In this document: one piece after another, positions 9,083 to 19,411 of the stretch
Position numbering within the stretch: the stretch's first letter is position 1
How the letters are laid out: every line of letters begins with the position of its first letter
Source of the DNA: Mycolicibacterium komanii
GTDB lineage: Bacteria > Actinomycetota > Actinomycetes > Mycobacteriales > Mycobacteriaceae
Direction: 5' to 3'
Length of the DNA: 64,000 nt
NCBI RefSeq assembly: GCF_001050035.1
Contig: NZ_CVTA01000055.1
Coordinates: 124,001-188,000, forward strand
Notes under the pieces: generated by a model
The model's input: the letters and a program-made list of their open reading frames with translations, nothing else
Database searches by the model: none
Told to the model about the DNA's origin: nothing
Made by a program: the position numbers and the translations under genes

Positions 9083-9556
9083 GTGCCCAGGCAGAAGGCG
9101 GATGTAACCAAGACACCGGTGGAAGAACTCGTGGCGTTCGAGGTCGCGACGGCGGATCTGGTGGGGGTCGCACTGCGCAGCGTGGACCGAGTGGACGTGT
9201 CGCTGCCCCAGTTTCGGTTACTGCTCGTGCTGGCGCAGTCTGGGCCGTCGACATCGTCGGCCTGTGCCGCTGCTCTTGGTGTCGTCGGCTCTTCGGTGAC
9301 CCGCCTGGCCGACCGGTTGCATGCCCGCGGCTACCTGATGCGCGGCGGGGATCCTGCCAACCGCAGTGTCGTGACCCTCGAACTGACGGACAAGGGCCGC
9401 GATGTTGTCCGGCAGGTGACGGCGTACCGCCGTCGTGAGCTGCGCCGGGTGCTGGACCGCATTGACGCCGCTGAACGTGCCGCCTGCGCCACCGTGCTAC
9501 GCACCCTCCACGAGCGCTTCGCCAACGACGACCGATACAACGCGCGACCGTTCTGA
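9083..9556 (+). CDS. MarR-family transcriptional regulator
   Basis: The 157-residue protein has the MarR winged-helix order: VSLPQFRLLLVLAQSGP, SSACAAALGVVGSSVTRLADRLHARGYL (recognition helix), then the wing GGDPANRSVVTLELTDKGRDVVRQV. The GTG at 9083 was taken; an ATG at 9047 would add 12 residues lying closer to the palindrome at 9015-9043, which is the likely autoregulatory operator. It is divergent from the fur-katA pair. Such regulators usually respond to phenolics, oxidants or drugs; the ligand is not visible here. Confidence 0.85.
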   Translation: MPRQKADVTKTPVEELVAFEVATADLVGVALRSVDRVDVSLPQFRLLLVLAQSGPSTSSACAAALGVVGSSVTRLADRLHARGYLMRGGDPANRSVVTLELTDKGRDVVRQVTAYRRRELRRVLDRIDAAERAACATVLRTLHERFANDDRYNARPF

Positions 9557-9577
9557 CTCAGCGGAACGCCGTGACGG

Positions 9578-10420
9578 TCAGCCCTTCAAGCCGAGCGGAC
9601 CCGCCAATTCGGTCAGGGTGGGGACCAGGACGTCCCAGCCGCCGAGCACCTGGATCGCCACATGGTCGGCGCCGGCGTCGAGGTGCTCGTTGAGTCGCGC
9701 GGCGATCGAATCGGGCGTGCCGTGCGCGACGAGCGCGTCGATCAACCGGTCGCTTCCTGGCTTCTCGACGTCGTCATCGGTGAACCCCAACCGCTTCCAG
9801 TTGTTCAGATAGTTCGACAGGTTCAGGTAGAAATCGACTGTCTGCCTGCCGATCTCGCGCGACGCCTCGGCGTCGCGGGCCAGCACGACCTTGTGCTCGG
9901 GCGCGATGAACACCGTGGGCCCGAGCAGGTTTCGCGACTCTCCGGTGTGCTGCGGGGTGGTGAGGTACGGGTGCGCCCCCGCGCTGCGCTGCGCCGACAG
10001 CTTCAACACCTTGGGCCCGAGTGCCGCGATCACCCGGCGACTGGTCGGCACCTTCTTCGCATCCAACGCGTCGAGGTATTCGACCAGCACGTCGTACGGC
10101 TTTCGGTACTCCTCGGTGTGTTCGGGGTGCCCGATACCGATGCCCAGCAGGAAGCGGCCCGGATAGGCGTCCTCGACGCGGTGATACGCATCGGCGACCT
10201 CGTCGGCCGACGCCGTCCATACGTTGATGATCCCGGTTGCGACCGTGAGGTTCTCGGTACGCTCGAGGATGGGCTCGACGTACTCGAGGTTGCCGGCAGG
10301 GGAGCCGCCGATCCACACCGCGCCGTAGCCGAGTTTCTCGATCTCCACGGCCTGTTCGGGCTTCGGTGCCCCGAACGTCCAGACGCCGTAGCGGCCGAGG
10401 TTGGGCTTGAGCTCAGTCAT
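9578..10420 (-). CDS. LLM-class F420-dependent oxidoreductase (TIGR03620-type), copy 2 of a tandem pair
   Basis: The 280-residue luciferase-like TIM barrel starts LGRYGVWTFGAPKPEQAVEIEKLGYGAVWIGGSPAGNLEYVEP. It continues with TENLTVATGIINVWT and YPGRFLLGIGIGHPEHTEEYRKPYDVLVEYLD, the pattern of the F420-binding probable oxidoreductase family found in mycobacteria. GGGATCC precedes the ATG. It is closely similar over its whole length to the next gene upstream in the same orientation (AALGPKVLKLSAQRSAGAHPY versus AALGPRVLKLSAERSAGAHPY), so the two arose by tandem duplication. The substrate is unknown. Confidence 0.85.
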   Translation of the reverse strand: MTELKPNLGRYGVWTFGAPKPEQAVEIEKLGYGAVWIGGSPAGNLEYVEPILERTENLTVATGIINVWTASADEVADAYHRVEDAYPGRFLLGIGIGHPEHTEEYRKPYDVLVEYLDALDAKKVPTSRRVIAALGPKVLKLSAQRSAGAHPYLTTPQHTGESRNLLGPTVFIAPEHKVVLARDAEASREIGRQTVDFYLNLSNYLNNWKRLGFTDDDVEKPGSDRLIDALVAHGTPDSIAARLNEHLDAGADHVAIQVLGGWDVLVPTLTELAGPLGLKG

Positions 10421-10442
10421 GCGGATCCCTTCGGTGGTGACG

Positions 10443-11288
10443 TCACTTCAGGCCGAGCGGACCCGCCAACTGCGCCAACGCGTCCACCAGCTTGTCCGGT
10501 CCGGTGAGCACCTGCACGGGCACATGGTCGGCGCCCGCGGCGTGATGCTCCTCGAGTCGTGCGGCTATGGCGTCGACGGTGCCATATGCCACCACGGAGT
10601 CGACAAGCCGGTCGCCACCCGGCTTCGCGACCTCGTCGTCGGTGAATCCGAGGCGCTTCCAGTTGTTGAGGTAGTTGCGCAGATTGAGGTAGATGGCGAG
10701 CGCCTTGCGGCCGACCGCGCGCGCCTGCTCTGGGTCGGTCGTCAGCACCACCTTGTGTTCCGGTGCGAGGAACGCGTCCGGTCCGATGAGCTTGCGCGCC
10801 TCGGCGGTGTGTTCGGGCGTCGTCAGATACGGATGCGCACCCGCGGAGCGCTCCGCGGACAGTTTGAGCACCCGTGGACCCAGCGCGGCGACCACCCGTC
10901 GGTCCTTGGGCACCCCGTACTCGTCGAGCTTGTCGAGGTAGTCGGTGAGCGCGTCATACGGTTTGCGGTACTCGGTGTGCGCCTCGGGGTGGCCGACGCC
11001 GATGCCCAGCACGAATCGTCCGGGGTAGGCCTTCTCGATGCGGTGGAAGGACTCGCTGACGGGGCCGGCTTCGGCGGTCCAGATGTTGACGATGCCGGTG
11101 GCCACCTTCAGATCGGTGGTCGCCTCCAGAATCGGTTCCACCCAGTCCAACTCGGCAGCGGGTGAACCACCCGCCCAGATCGCGCCGTAGCCGAGGTCTT
11201 CGATGGCCCGCAGTTGCTCCGGGGCCACCCGCTGCCACATGGAGTAGTGGCCGAACGCGCCGTAGGAACCGAGATCGGGTTTCGTCAT
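10443..11288 (-). CDS. LLM-class F420-dependent oxidoreductase (TIGR03620-type), copy 1 of a tandem pair
   Basis: The 281-residue paralog of the following gene shares GYGAIWAGGSPAAELDWVEPILE, TGIVNIWT, YPGRFVLGIGVGHPEAHTEYRKPYDALTDYLD and the C-terminal LAGPLGLK. Start ATG 11288 gives the family length. It lies 22 nt upstream of its copy, so the two are probably co-transcribed. It follows the histidine-kinase gene by 38 nt and may be the tail of that longer minus-strand operon. M. tuberculosis has a related protein (Rv3463, from memory) at the equivalent place beside infA. Reaction and substrate are unknown; cofactor F420 is inferred from the family. Confidence 0.85.
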   Translation of the reverse strand: MTKPDLGSYGAFGHYSMWQRVAPEQLRAIEDLGYGAIWAGGSPAAELDWVEPILEATTDLKVATGIVNIWTAEAGPVSESFHRIEKAYPGRFVLGIGVGHPEAHTEYRKPYDALTDYLDKLDEYGVPKDRRVVAALGPRVLKLSAERSAGAHPYLTTPEHTAEARKLIGPDAFLAPEHKVVLTTDPEQARAVGRKALAIYLNLRNYLNNWKRLGFTDDEVAKPGGDRLVDSVVAYGTVDAIAARLEEHHAAGADHVPVQVLTGPDKLVDALAQLAGPLGLK

Positions 11289-11326
11289 GTTCGCTCCAAC
11301 TTCTCGGTGTCGACGGGATATTCCGG

Positions 11327-12820
11327 CTATCCGGCCGTGACGGGAAGTTCCGTCGGCGTCGGCGCCTCGGGGGCCGGCGCGACCAACGGCAGGTCGATGA
11401 CGAACCGAGTGTCGCCGGGGGTGGACCTGACCCGGATGTCGCCGTGGTGCTTCTCGACGATGATGCGGCGGGCGAGGTCGAGGCCCAGCCCGGTGCCCTG
11501 GCCGAAGGGTTTGGTGGTGAAGAACGGGGTGAAGATGCGGTCGATGTTCTCTTCGGCGATGCCCTGACCGTCGTCGCAGATCTCGACCCGGATCATCTCG
11601 TCGTTCACGCGTGAGGTGCGGATCGTCAGCGTGCCCTCGTAGTTCATCGCCTGGATCGCGTTGTCGATGACGTTGGTCCAGACCTCGTTGAGATCGCCTG
11701 GGTAGCACAGCAATTGAGGCAGTGTGGTGTCCTTCTCCCACACCATCTTCACCGGCTTGTCCTTGCCCACCTTGTCGCCGAAGATCGTCTTGATCGTGCT
11801 GTGGATCAGCTCGTGGACGTTGGCGGCCTGGTACTCGCTGCGGTCCATCTGCGAATACTGCTTGGCGCCGGCCAGCAGAGCCGAAATCCGCTTGCTGGCA
11901 TCGGTGATCTCGTTCATCCGCAACTCGGCGTCGATCGTGTACTTCAACCAGCCCAGCGCGCTCTGCAGCGTGGCCGAGCAGTCGACGTCGTCGATTGAGG
12001 CCTGCACCCGTTCGAGCCAGTCGAGGTCGAGCCCGGCCTCGACGAACGTCGGAGCATAATCCCACGCACTGACGATGCCGCGGGTCTCCAACCAGTCGCC
12101 GATCTGCTCCTCGCGGTCGGACAACTCCAGCGCGGTGAGCTCCTGCGCCTTCGACTTGGCGACCTGCTCGGCGACCTCGTCCTGGATCCGCACCAGCACC
12201 CGAAGCGCTTCCGGGGTGAACTTGCCGTCGGCCAGCATCGCGAGCTTGTGCCGCATCTTGCCGACGCCCTCGCGGAGGTCGGCGACGGCGCGGGCGGCGG
12301 CGGCCGCAGGATTGTTGAGCTGATGGGTCAGGCCCGCGGTGATGGTGCCCAGCGCCAGCAGCTTCTCGCGCTGACCGAGGATCTGGCTCTGTCGGCGGCC
12401 GCCGACGCGGTGGCCCTCGAGCAGGTGCACAGCCATCGGGAACTCCGATTGCATGAACTTCGCGAACGCGTCGGCGTCGAGCACGAAGAACCGCGAGGGC
12501 CTCGTCACGCGGACCGAGGCCTCGTAGAGATGCTCCTCGCCGGGGACGTAGGCCGACCAGGCGCCGCAGTACACCCCGCGCTGCGAGGTGCGGCCCGTCT
12601 CGATGTCCACCCCGCCCGAGCGTTTGGACATCACCAGTTCACCGTCGAGCAGAACGTAGAAGCAGGTCGCCGGGTCGCCCTCGGTGCACACCGGGCCGGG
12701 CTCGAACGTGGCGATGTGCCCGTTGTCGCACAGCACCTGCAGTTGCCGGTCGGTGAGCGCCTCGAACAGGAACAGCGTCCGCAGTTCGTCCGGCAGGCAC
12801 TCGTGTTTCTTGTCGCCCAT
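11327..12820 (-). CDS. sensor histidine kinase with N-terminal cyclic-nucleotide-binding-type domain
   Basis: The 497-residue soluble protein has a CRP-like cyclic-nucleotide-binding fold at about residues 15-135 (FLFEALTDRQLQVL, LLDGELVM). A helical dimerisation region with an H-box follows (AGLTHQLNNP, His166), then a GHKL ATPase with N-box WTNVIDNAIQAM (about 382-392), G1 DDGQGIAE, F-box FTPFFTTKPFG and G2 GTGLGLDLA (about 442-450). There is no membrane segment. ATG 12820 overlaps the stop of the upstream response-regulator flavoprotein (TGATG), so translation is coupled and the two probably form a two-component pair. The ligand of the sensor domain is unknown; a nucleotide is only inferred. 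Confidence 0.88.
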   Translation of the reverse strand: MGDKKHECLPDELRTLFLFEALTDRQLQVLCDNGHIATFEPGPVCTEGDPATCFYVLLDGELVMSKRSGGVDIETGRTSQRGVYCGAWSAYVPGEEHLYEASVRVTRPSRFFVLDADAFAKFMQSEFPMAVHLLEGHRVGGRRQSQILGQREKLLALGTITAGLTHQLNNPAAAAARAVADLREGVGKMRHKLAMLADGKFTPEALRVLVRIQDEVAEQVAKSKAQELTALELSDREEQIGDWLETRGIVSAWDYAPTFVEAGLDLDWLERVQASIDDVDCSATLQSALGWLKYTIDAELRMNEITDASKRISALLAGAKQYSQMDRSEYQAANVHELIHSTIKTIFGDKVGKDKPVKMVWEKDTTLPQLLCYPGDLNEVWTNVIDNAIQAMNYEGTLTIRTSRVNDEMIRVEICDDGQGIAEENIDRIFTPFFTTKPFGQGTGLGLDLARRIIVEKHHGDIRVRSTPGDTRFVIDLPLVAPAPEAPTPTELPVTAG

Positions 12821-14487
12821 CACGCCTCCGCCAGGTATCGGTGCACCAACATCACCGCCATCGACCCTTCGCCGACGGCGGCCGCCACCCTCTTGGCGGA
12901 TTCAGAACGCACATCTCCTGCAACAAACACACCCGGCACGCTTGTTTCCAAGTGATGCGGCGGACGATCCAGCGTCCAGCCGGCCACGTTTCGCAGATCG
13001 GGCCCGGCGAGGATGAAACCGTGGTCGTCGCGGGCGATACCGGCCTGCTCCACCCAGTCGGTGCGCGGTTCGGCCCCGATGAAGATGAACATCCGCCCGC
13101 AGGTGTGTTCCTCGCGCTCACCGGTTTGCAGGTTCTCCAGGCAGATGCGTTCGAGGTGGCCGTTGCCTTCGACCTTGTGCACGGCGGTGTAGTGCAGTTC
13201 GCGGATGTTGTCGGTCGCCCGGATCTGCTGGATCAGGTAGTAGGACATCGAGTCCTCCAGCGTGCGGCGGCACACGATGCTCACCTTCTTCGCCGTGCGC
13301 GCCAAGTACATCGCGGCCTGGCCTGCGGAGTTCGCGCCGCCGATGACGAAGACCTCCTCGTCCTCGCATTCGGCGGCCACCGACGATGTGGCCCCGTAGT
13401 AGACGCCCGCACCGGTCAGGTCGGAGCAGCCCTCGGCGGGCAGCTGGCGGTACTCGACGCCCATGGCGAGGATCACCGCCCGCGTCCCGATCGATCTGCC
13501 GTCGGACAGGTGGATGGTGCGCGCATTGCCGTCGATCTCGAGCGCGGTGACCTCGGCCGCGGTGATCAGCTCGGCCGCGAACTTCTCGGCCTGCCTGCGG
13601 GCCCGCTCGGCGAGCTGGGAGCCGGACACGCCGTCGGGAAAGCCCAGGTAGTTCTCGATCCGCGAGCTCTGTCCGGCCTGTCCACCCGTGGCCGTGCGTT
13701 CGATCAACACCGTCTTGAGGCCCTCGGAGGCGCCGTAGACCGCCGCGGCCAGGCCCGCCGGGCCGCCACCGATGACGACCAAGTCGTAGAAGTCCTCCGC
13801 GGGCGACGTGGACAGGCCGAGCGTCGCGCCGAGTTCGGCGTCGTCGGGCGCGACCAGCGTCTCGCCCTGCTCGGTGATGACCACCGGGAGCGTCAGCCCG
13901 TCGAGGCCCGCGGCGTCGAGCAACTGCCTGCCCTTGGGTTCGTCGGCCCGGAACCACGTGTAGTAGAGCCGGTTGCGGGCGAGGAACTCGCGGACCTCCG
14001 ACGAGCGCGCGTTCCACGGGTGCCCGATGATCTTGGTGTGCGGAATCGCACGGTCGCCGGTCTCGCGCCAGGCCTCGATCAGCGCGTCGATGACCGGGTA
14101 GAGCTTCTCCTCCGGCGGGTCCCAGGGTTTGAGCAGGTAGTGGTCGAGATCGACGACGTTGATGGCGTCGATCGCGGCGTGCGTGTCGGCGTACGCGGTC
14201 AGCAGCACCCGGCGGGCCATCGGGAAGATGTCCATCGCCTCTTCGAGGAATTCGATGCCGCTCATCTGCGGCATCCGGTAGTCGGCGACGAACACCGCGA
14301 CTGTCTCTCCGCGCAGCTTGAGTTCGTTGAGCGTCTCGAGCGCGTCGGGGCCGTTCTCGGCGCGCACGATGCGAAACCCCTCGCCGTAGTGGCGGCGCAG
14401 GTCGCGTGCGACGGCACGCGACACCGCCGGGTCGTCGTCCACGCTCAATATGACGGGTTTACGGGGCTGGGGCGAGGGGCCAGTCAT
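12820..14487 (-). CDS. response regulator fused to thioredoxin-reductase-like FAD oxidoreductase without redox dithiol
   Basis: The 555-residue protein has three parts. Residues 10-125 are a CheY receiver (DDD 17-19, phosphoacceptor Asp69, Lys120). Residues 145-225 look like a degenerate glutaredoxin/thioredoxin-type domain. Residues 234-555 are a thioredoxin-reductase fold with FAD motif GGGPAG (240-245), NAD(P) motif GGANSAGQ (383-390) and GDVR (524-527). At the position of the TrxR CxxC the sequence is [11 protein letters not shown] (about 363-373), so the dithiol is missing. The output is therefore probably flavin/NAD(P)H redox chemistry or sensing controlled by phosphorylation. It is translationally coupled to the kinase that follows. 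Function is unknown. Confidence 0.88.
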
Positions 14488-14597
14488 CGCGTATAAGTAT
14501 GCGCCTATCGTCCAGCCGATATCGGGGCGAGATTTCCCGGCTCACCGGGAGCGATCCGGGTGGTCGGCGACGGTGGGTGGGGCGGTGCCGGCGCATT

Positions 14598-14626
14598 TTG
14601 GTCATCCGGTGGTCAGCGGGTATTCT
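14598..14626 (+). promoter_or_regulatory. sigma-A-like promoter of the infA-rplQ operon
   Basis: TTGGTC (14598-14603) and TATTCT (14621-14626) are separated by 17 bp, in the 281-bp gap upstream of infA. Predicted transcription start near 14633 would leave a leader of about 135 nt. Confidence 0.6.
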
Positions 14627-14768
14627 TTACCAACGGTGCGGCGACCGCGCCGACTCTTTGCGTGCCCCTGTTCAGGAATTTCTGGCTACTGGCTCACGTT
14701 CTGTGGTCGGAGCGTTTGCTGTCCCAGCAGGCGCCAACGATCAGGACACGGAGGATCTCCGAAACATA

Positions 14769-14990
14769 ATGGCCAAGAAAGACGGTGCCATAGAGGTCGA
14801 GGGTCGCGTGGTCGAACCCCTGCCCAATGCGATGTTCCGCATTGAGCTGGAGAACGGACACAAGGTCCTTGCCCACATCAGCGGCAAGATGCGGCAGCAC
14901 TACATCCGCATCCTGCCCGAGGACCGCGTCGTGGTGGAGCTGTCTCCCTACGACCTGTCCCGGGGCCGCATTGTTTACCGGTACAAGTAA
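14769..14990 (+). CDS. infA: translation initiation factor IF-1
   Basis: The 73-residue protein is a complete IF-1 of S1/OB fold ([50 protein letters not shown]) ending in RIVYRYK. It binds the 30S A-site during initiation. It heads infA-rpmJ-rpsM-rpsK-rpsD-rpoA-rplQ, the canonical actinobacterial order. The promoter at 14598-14626 gives a leader of about 135 nt. The length is the family norm. Confidence 0.97.
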
Positions 14991-15020
14991 AGACACTTCA
15001 GAAGAACAGGATCGAACGCC

Positions 15021-15134
15021 GTGAAGGTGAACCCGAGCGTCAAGCCCATTTGCGATAAGTGCAGGGTGATCCGCCGGCATGGGCGGGTCATGGTGATCTG
15101 CTCTGATCCGCGCCACAAGCAGCGCCAAGGGTAG
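15021..15134 (+). CDS. rpmJ: 50S ribosomal protein L36 (zinc-binding form)
   Basis: A 37-residue frame from GTG 15021 to TAG 15134 encodes [20 protein letters not shown] and then [17 protein letters not shown]. The zinc ribbon CxxC...C...H is intact (Cys11, Cys14, Cys27, His32), which makes this the zinc-dependent L36 form. It lies 30 nt after infA. The 182-nt gap before rpsM contains a GTCCGG..CCGGAC hairpin and no other gene. Confidence 0.96.
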
Positions 15135-15316
15135 AACGCGCTAGCTGCCGAAAACTGAATGACGAAATCCCAGCACCACTGAAGCGGATAGGCCGCTTGC
15201 GATGAGCCGTCAGGCGAAGAGCCAACGACTCTGAACGTCCGGTACGGAGGCCGGACCCCGAAACAGCGGGAACGGACTGGGACAAGACCTCCGCATAGAA
15301 GAAGGAACACTGCCTG

Positions 15317-15691
15317 ATGGCACGTCTCGTGGGCGTTGATCTTCCGCGCGATAAGCGCATGGAGATCGCCCTGACTTACATCTACGGCGTCGGCCGTACC
15401 CGCTCCCAGGAAATCCTGGACGCCACCGGCATCAGCCGGGACCTGCGCACGAAGGACCTGACCGATGATCAGGTGACCCAGCTGCGCGACTACATCGAAG
15501 CGAACCTCAAGGTGGAGGGCGATCTGCGCCGCGAGGTGCAGGCCGACATCCGCCGCAAGATCGAGATCGGCTGCTACCAGGGCCTGCGGCACCGCCGTGG
15601 CCTCCCGGTGCGCGGCCAGCGGACCAAGACCAACGCGCGCACCCGCAAGGGCCCGAAGCGCACCATCGCGGGTAAGAAGAAGGCCAGGTAA
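15317..15691 (+). CDS. rpsM: 30S ribosomal protein S13
   Basis: The 124-residue protein [30 protein letters not shown] has the helix-two-turn-helix of S13 and the basic tail [18 protein letters not shown] that reaches the P-site. AGAAGGAA precedes the ATG. It is separated from rpmJ by 182 nt of leader-like sequence and from rpsK by 4 nt. It is a standard component of the alpha operon. Confidence 0.97.
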   Translation: MARLVGVDLPRDKRMEIALTYIYGVGRTRSQEILDATGISRDLRTKDLTDDQVTQLRDYIEANLKVEGDLRREVQADIRRKIEIGCYQGLRHRRGLPVRGQRTKTNARTRKGPKRTIAGKKKAR

Positions 15692-15695
15692 GTAG

Positions 15696-16109
15696 ATGCC
15701 TCCAGCTAAAAAGACGGCCGCCCCCAAGAAGGGTCAGAAGACCCGTCGCCGGGAAAAGAAGAACGTCCCGCACGGCGCCGCACACATCAAGAGCACGTTC
15801 AACAACACGATCGTGACCATCACCGACCCGTCGGGCAACGTCATCGCGTGGGCGTCGTCGGGCCACGTGGGCTTCAAGGGCTCGCGTAAGTCGACGCCGT
15901 TCGCCGCGCAGCTGGCGGCCGAGAACGCCGCCCGCAAGGCGCAGGAGCACGGCGTCAAGAAGGTCGACGTCTTCGTCAAGGGCCCGGGCTCGGGCCGCGA
16001 GACCGCGATCCGGTCGCTGCAGGCCGCCGGCCTCGAGGTCGGCGCGATCGCCGATGTCACGCCGCAGCCGCACAACGGATGCCGTCCGCCGAAGCGGCGC
16101 CGGGTCTAG
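15696..16109 (+). CDS. rpsK: 30S ribosomal protein S11
   Basis: The 137-residue protein has an N-terminal Lys-rich extension and the S11 core [39 protein letters not shown] and [20 protein letters not shown]. It ends in the conserved [12 protein letters not shown]. It forms part of the 30S platform next to S18 and S21. It lies four nucleotides after rpsM and 21 before rpsD, in one operon. Confidence 0.97.
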   Translation: MPPAKKTAAPKKGQKTRRREKKNVPHGAAHIKSTFNNTIVTITDPSGNVIAWASSGHVGFKGSRKSTPFAAQLAAENAARKAQEHGVKKVDVFVKGPGSGRETAIRSLQAAGLEVGAIADVTPQPHNGCRPPKRRRV

Positions 16110-16130
16110 TAGGACGAGGGAGAAACAGAC

Positions 16131-16736
16131 ATGGCTCGTTACACCGGACCCGCGACCCGCAAGTCACGCCGCCTCGGCGTCGACCTGGTCGGCGGAGATC
16201 AGTCGTTCGAGAAGCGCCCCTACCCGCCCGGCCAGCACGGCCGCGCGCGGATCAAGGAGAGCGAATACCGCCTGCAGCTGCAGGAGAAGCAGAAGGCCCG
16301 CTTTTCGTACGGAGTGATGGAGAAGCAGTTCCGTCGCTACTACGAAGAGGCCAACCGTCTGCCGGGCAAGACCGGTGACAACCTGCTGCGCATCCTGGAG
16401 AGCCGGCTGGACAACGTCGTCTACCGCGCCGGCCTGGCGCGCACCCGCCGGATGGCACGCCAGCTGGTCAGCCACGGGCACTTCCTGGTCAACGGTGTCA
16501 AGGTCGACATCCCGAGCTACCGGGTGTCGCAGTACGACATCATCGACGTGAAGGAAAAGTCGCTCAACACCGATCCGTTCGTGATCGCCCGGGAGACCGC
16601 GGGCGAGCGGCCGATCCCGTCGTGGCTTCAGGTCGTTGGTGAGCGTCAGCGCATCCTGGTGCACCAGCTGCCCGAGCGCGCGCAGATCGACGTCCCGCTG
16701 TCCGAGCAGCTCATCGTCGAGCTCTACTCGAAGTAG
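16131..16736 (+). CDS. rpsD: 30S ribosomal protein S4
   Basis: The 201-residue protein MARYTGPATRKSRRLGVDLV has the actinobacterial zinc-free N-terminus. The S4 RNA-binding domain follows: RLDNVVYRAGLARTRRMARQLVSHGHFLVNG. It is a primary 16S rRNA binder and, in many bacteria, a translational repressor of its own operon. A small G/C hairpin lies in the 74-nt gap before rpoA. Confidence 0.97.
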   Translation: MARYTGPATRKSRRLGVDLVGGDQSFEKRPYPPGQHGRARIKESEYRLQLQEKQKARFSYGVMEKQFRRYYEEANRLPGKTGDNLLRILESRLDNVVYRAGLARTRRMARQLVSHGHFLVNGVKVDIPSYRVSQYDIIDVKEKSLNTDPFVIARETAGERPIPSWLQVVGERQRILVHQLPERAQIDVPLSEQLIVELYSK

Positions 16737-16762
16737 TCTTCCCGCCGCTTGGATGGCGGTAG

Positions 16763-17863
<1,101 letters not shown>

Positions 17864-17922
17864 GCACAACCGTCCCGGCCCTACCTGATACGGGGGCCGG
17901 CCCCATTTAGGAGATAGTCGCA

Positions 17923-18534
17923 ATGCCCAAGCCCACCAAGGGCCCTCGCCTCGGCGGGTCGTCCTCGCACCAGAAGGCGCTTCTGGCCAACCTGGCCACG
18001 TCGCTTTTCGAGCACGGCCGCATCAAGACGACCGAGCCCAAAGCGCGGGCGTTGCGTCCTTACGCGGAGAAGCTCATCACCCATGCCAAGAAGGGCACGC
18101 TGCACAACCGGCGCGAGGTGATGAAGAAGATCCGCGACAAGGACATCGTGCACACGCTGTTCGCCGAGATCGGCCCGTTCTTCGCCGACCGCGAGGGCGG
18201 CTACACCCGCATCATCAAGGTCGAGAACCGCAAGGGCGACAACGCTCCCATGGCGGTCATCGAGCTGGTGCGGGAGAAGACGGTGACGTCGGAGGCCAAC
18301 CGCGCTCGCCGGAGCCGCTCCGGCGGCGACATCCAGTCCGGCGCGGCGGGCTCGAAGACCGAGCAGCCGGTCGCGGCGGCAGCCGCGCCGCAGGCCGCGG
18401 TCGAGCCCGAGGCGGCCGAAGGTCCCACAGAGGACGAGTCGGTCGAGGAGGCCAAGGCGGAGTCGTCCGAGGCGGAGGCCCCCGCCGAGGCTGAAGCCGA
18501 TGCCGAAGCCGACAAGGATGACGACAAGTCCTGA
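17923..18534 (+). CDS. rplQ: 50S ribosomal protein L17 with long acidic/Ala-rich tail
   Basis: The 203-residue protein has the L17 core in residues 1-120 ([55 protein letters not shown]). It then has an extension of about 80 residues rich in Ala and Glu, ending in DKDDDKS. The extension is typical of mycobacterial L17 and absent from shorter L17 proteins such as that of E. coli. Its role is unknown. It lies 60 nt after rpoA and 7 nt before truA. Confidence 0.96.
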   Translation: MPKPTKGPRLGGSSSHQKALLANLATSLFEHGRIKTTEPKARALRPYAEKLITHAKKGTLHNRREVMKKIRDKDIVHTLFAEIGPFFADREGGYTRIIKVENRKGDNAPMAVIELVREKTVTSEANRARRSRSGGDIQSGAAGSKTEQPVAAAAAPQAAVEPEAAEGPTEDESVEEAKAESSEAEAPAEAEADAEADKDDDKS

Positions 18535-18541
18535 GGACGCC

Positions 18542-19411
18542 ATGAGCGGGCCCGCCATCGACTCCGGTGGCGGGCTCGTTCGTCTTCGCCTCGACATCGC
18601 CTACGACGGAACCGAATTCGCGGGGTGGGCGGTCCAGGCCGGACAGCGCACGGTCGCCGGTGTACTCGACGATGCGCTGTCGACGGTGTTCCGCACCCCG
18701 GTGGCGACCCGCGCGGCGGGACGCACCGACACCGGGGTGCACGCGACCGGACAGGTCGCCCATGTCGACGTGCCGGAAGACGCCCTCGCACACGCGTATC
18801 CGCGCACGCCACGGCCCGGCGAGGCCGAGTTCCTACCGCTGGTGCGACGGCTCGGGCGGTTCCTGCCCGCCGATGTCCGCGTGCTCGAGATCGTGCGCGC
18901 CGCCCCGGGTTTCGACGCGCGGTTCTCCGCGCTGCGCAGGCACTACGTGTATCGGCTGTCCACGGCGCCGTACGGTGTCGAACCGCATGAGGCGCGCTAT
19001 GTCACCGCCTGGCCCCGCCCGCTCGACGTGGACGCGATGACCGAGGCGTCCCAGAGACTGTTGGGCCTGCACGATTTCGCCGCCTTCTGCCGGCACCGCG
19101 AGGGCGCCACCACCATCCGCGATCTGCAGCGGCTCGACTGGTCCAGCGAGGGCACCCGCGTCACCGCGCACGTCACCGCCGACGCGTTCTGCTGGTCGAT
19201 GGTCCGCTCACTGGTCGGGGCGTTGCTGGCGGTCGGTGAACACCGTCGCGAACCCGATTGGTGCGCAGGACTGTTGACGGTCGAACGACGGTCCAGTGAC
19301 TTCGCGGCGGCGCCCCCACAGGGGTTGACGCTCGTCGGCGTCGACTATCCGCCCGACGACCAGCTCGAGGCCAGGACCAAAGTGACCCGCGACCTCCGCG
19401 TCGTCGACTAG
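18542..19411 (+). CDS. truA: tRNA pseudouridine(38-40) synthase
   Basis: The 289-residue protein has [32 protein letters not shown] and the catalytic Asp in [16 protein letters not shown]. Later it has [13 protein letters not shown] and [17 protein letters not shown]. It isomerises uridines 38-40 in the tRNA anticodon stem. ATG 18542 was chosen, 8 nt after the rplQ stop, so it closes the ribosomal operon. Its 3' end overlaps the convergent cutinase by 4 nt. Confidence 0.95.
   Translation: MSGPAIDSGGGLVRLRLDIAYDGTEFAGWAVQAGQRTVAGVLDDALSTVFRTPVATRAAGRTDTGVHATGQVAHVDVPEDALAHAYPRTPRPGEAEFLPLVRRLGRFLPADVRVLEIVRAAPGFDARFSALRRHYVYRLSTAPYGVEPHEARYVTAWPRPLDVDAMTEASQRLLGLHDFAAFCRHREGATTIRDLQRLDWSSEGTRVTAHVTADAFCWSMVRSLVGALLAVGEHRREPDWCAGLLTVERRSSDFAAAPPQGLTLVGVDYPPDDQLEARTKVTRDLRVVD

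Noticed and set aside
10443..12065. Fusion of the F420 oxidoreductase with upstream kinase-region sequence
   Set aside because: The extra N-terminal 259 codons are out of frame with the kinase and Arg/Pro-rich; the oxidoreductase domain begins exactly at ATG 11288.
15135..15316. Separate small gene between rpmJ and rpsM
   Set aside because: The 182-nt gap contains stop codons in the sense frames and only a small GTCCGG/CCGGAC hairpin; it looks like an untranslated leader.
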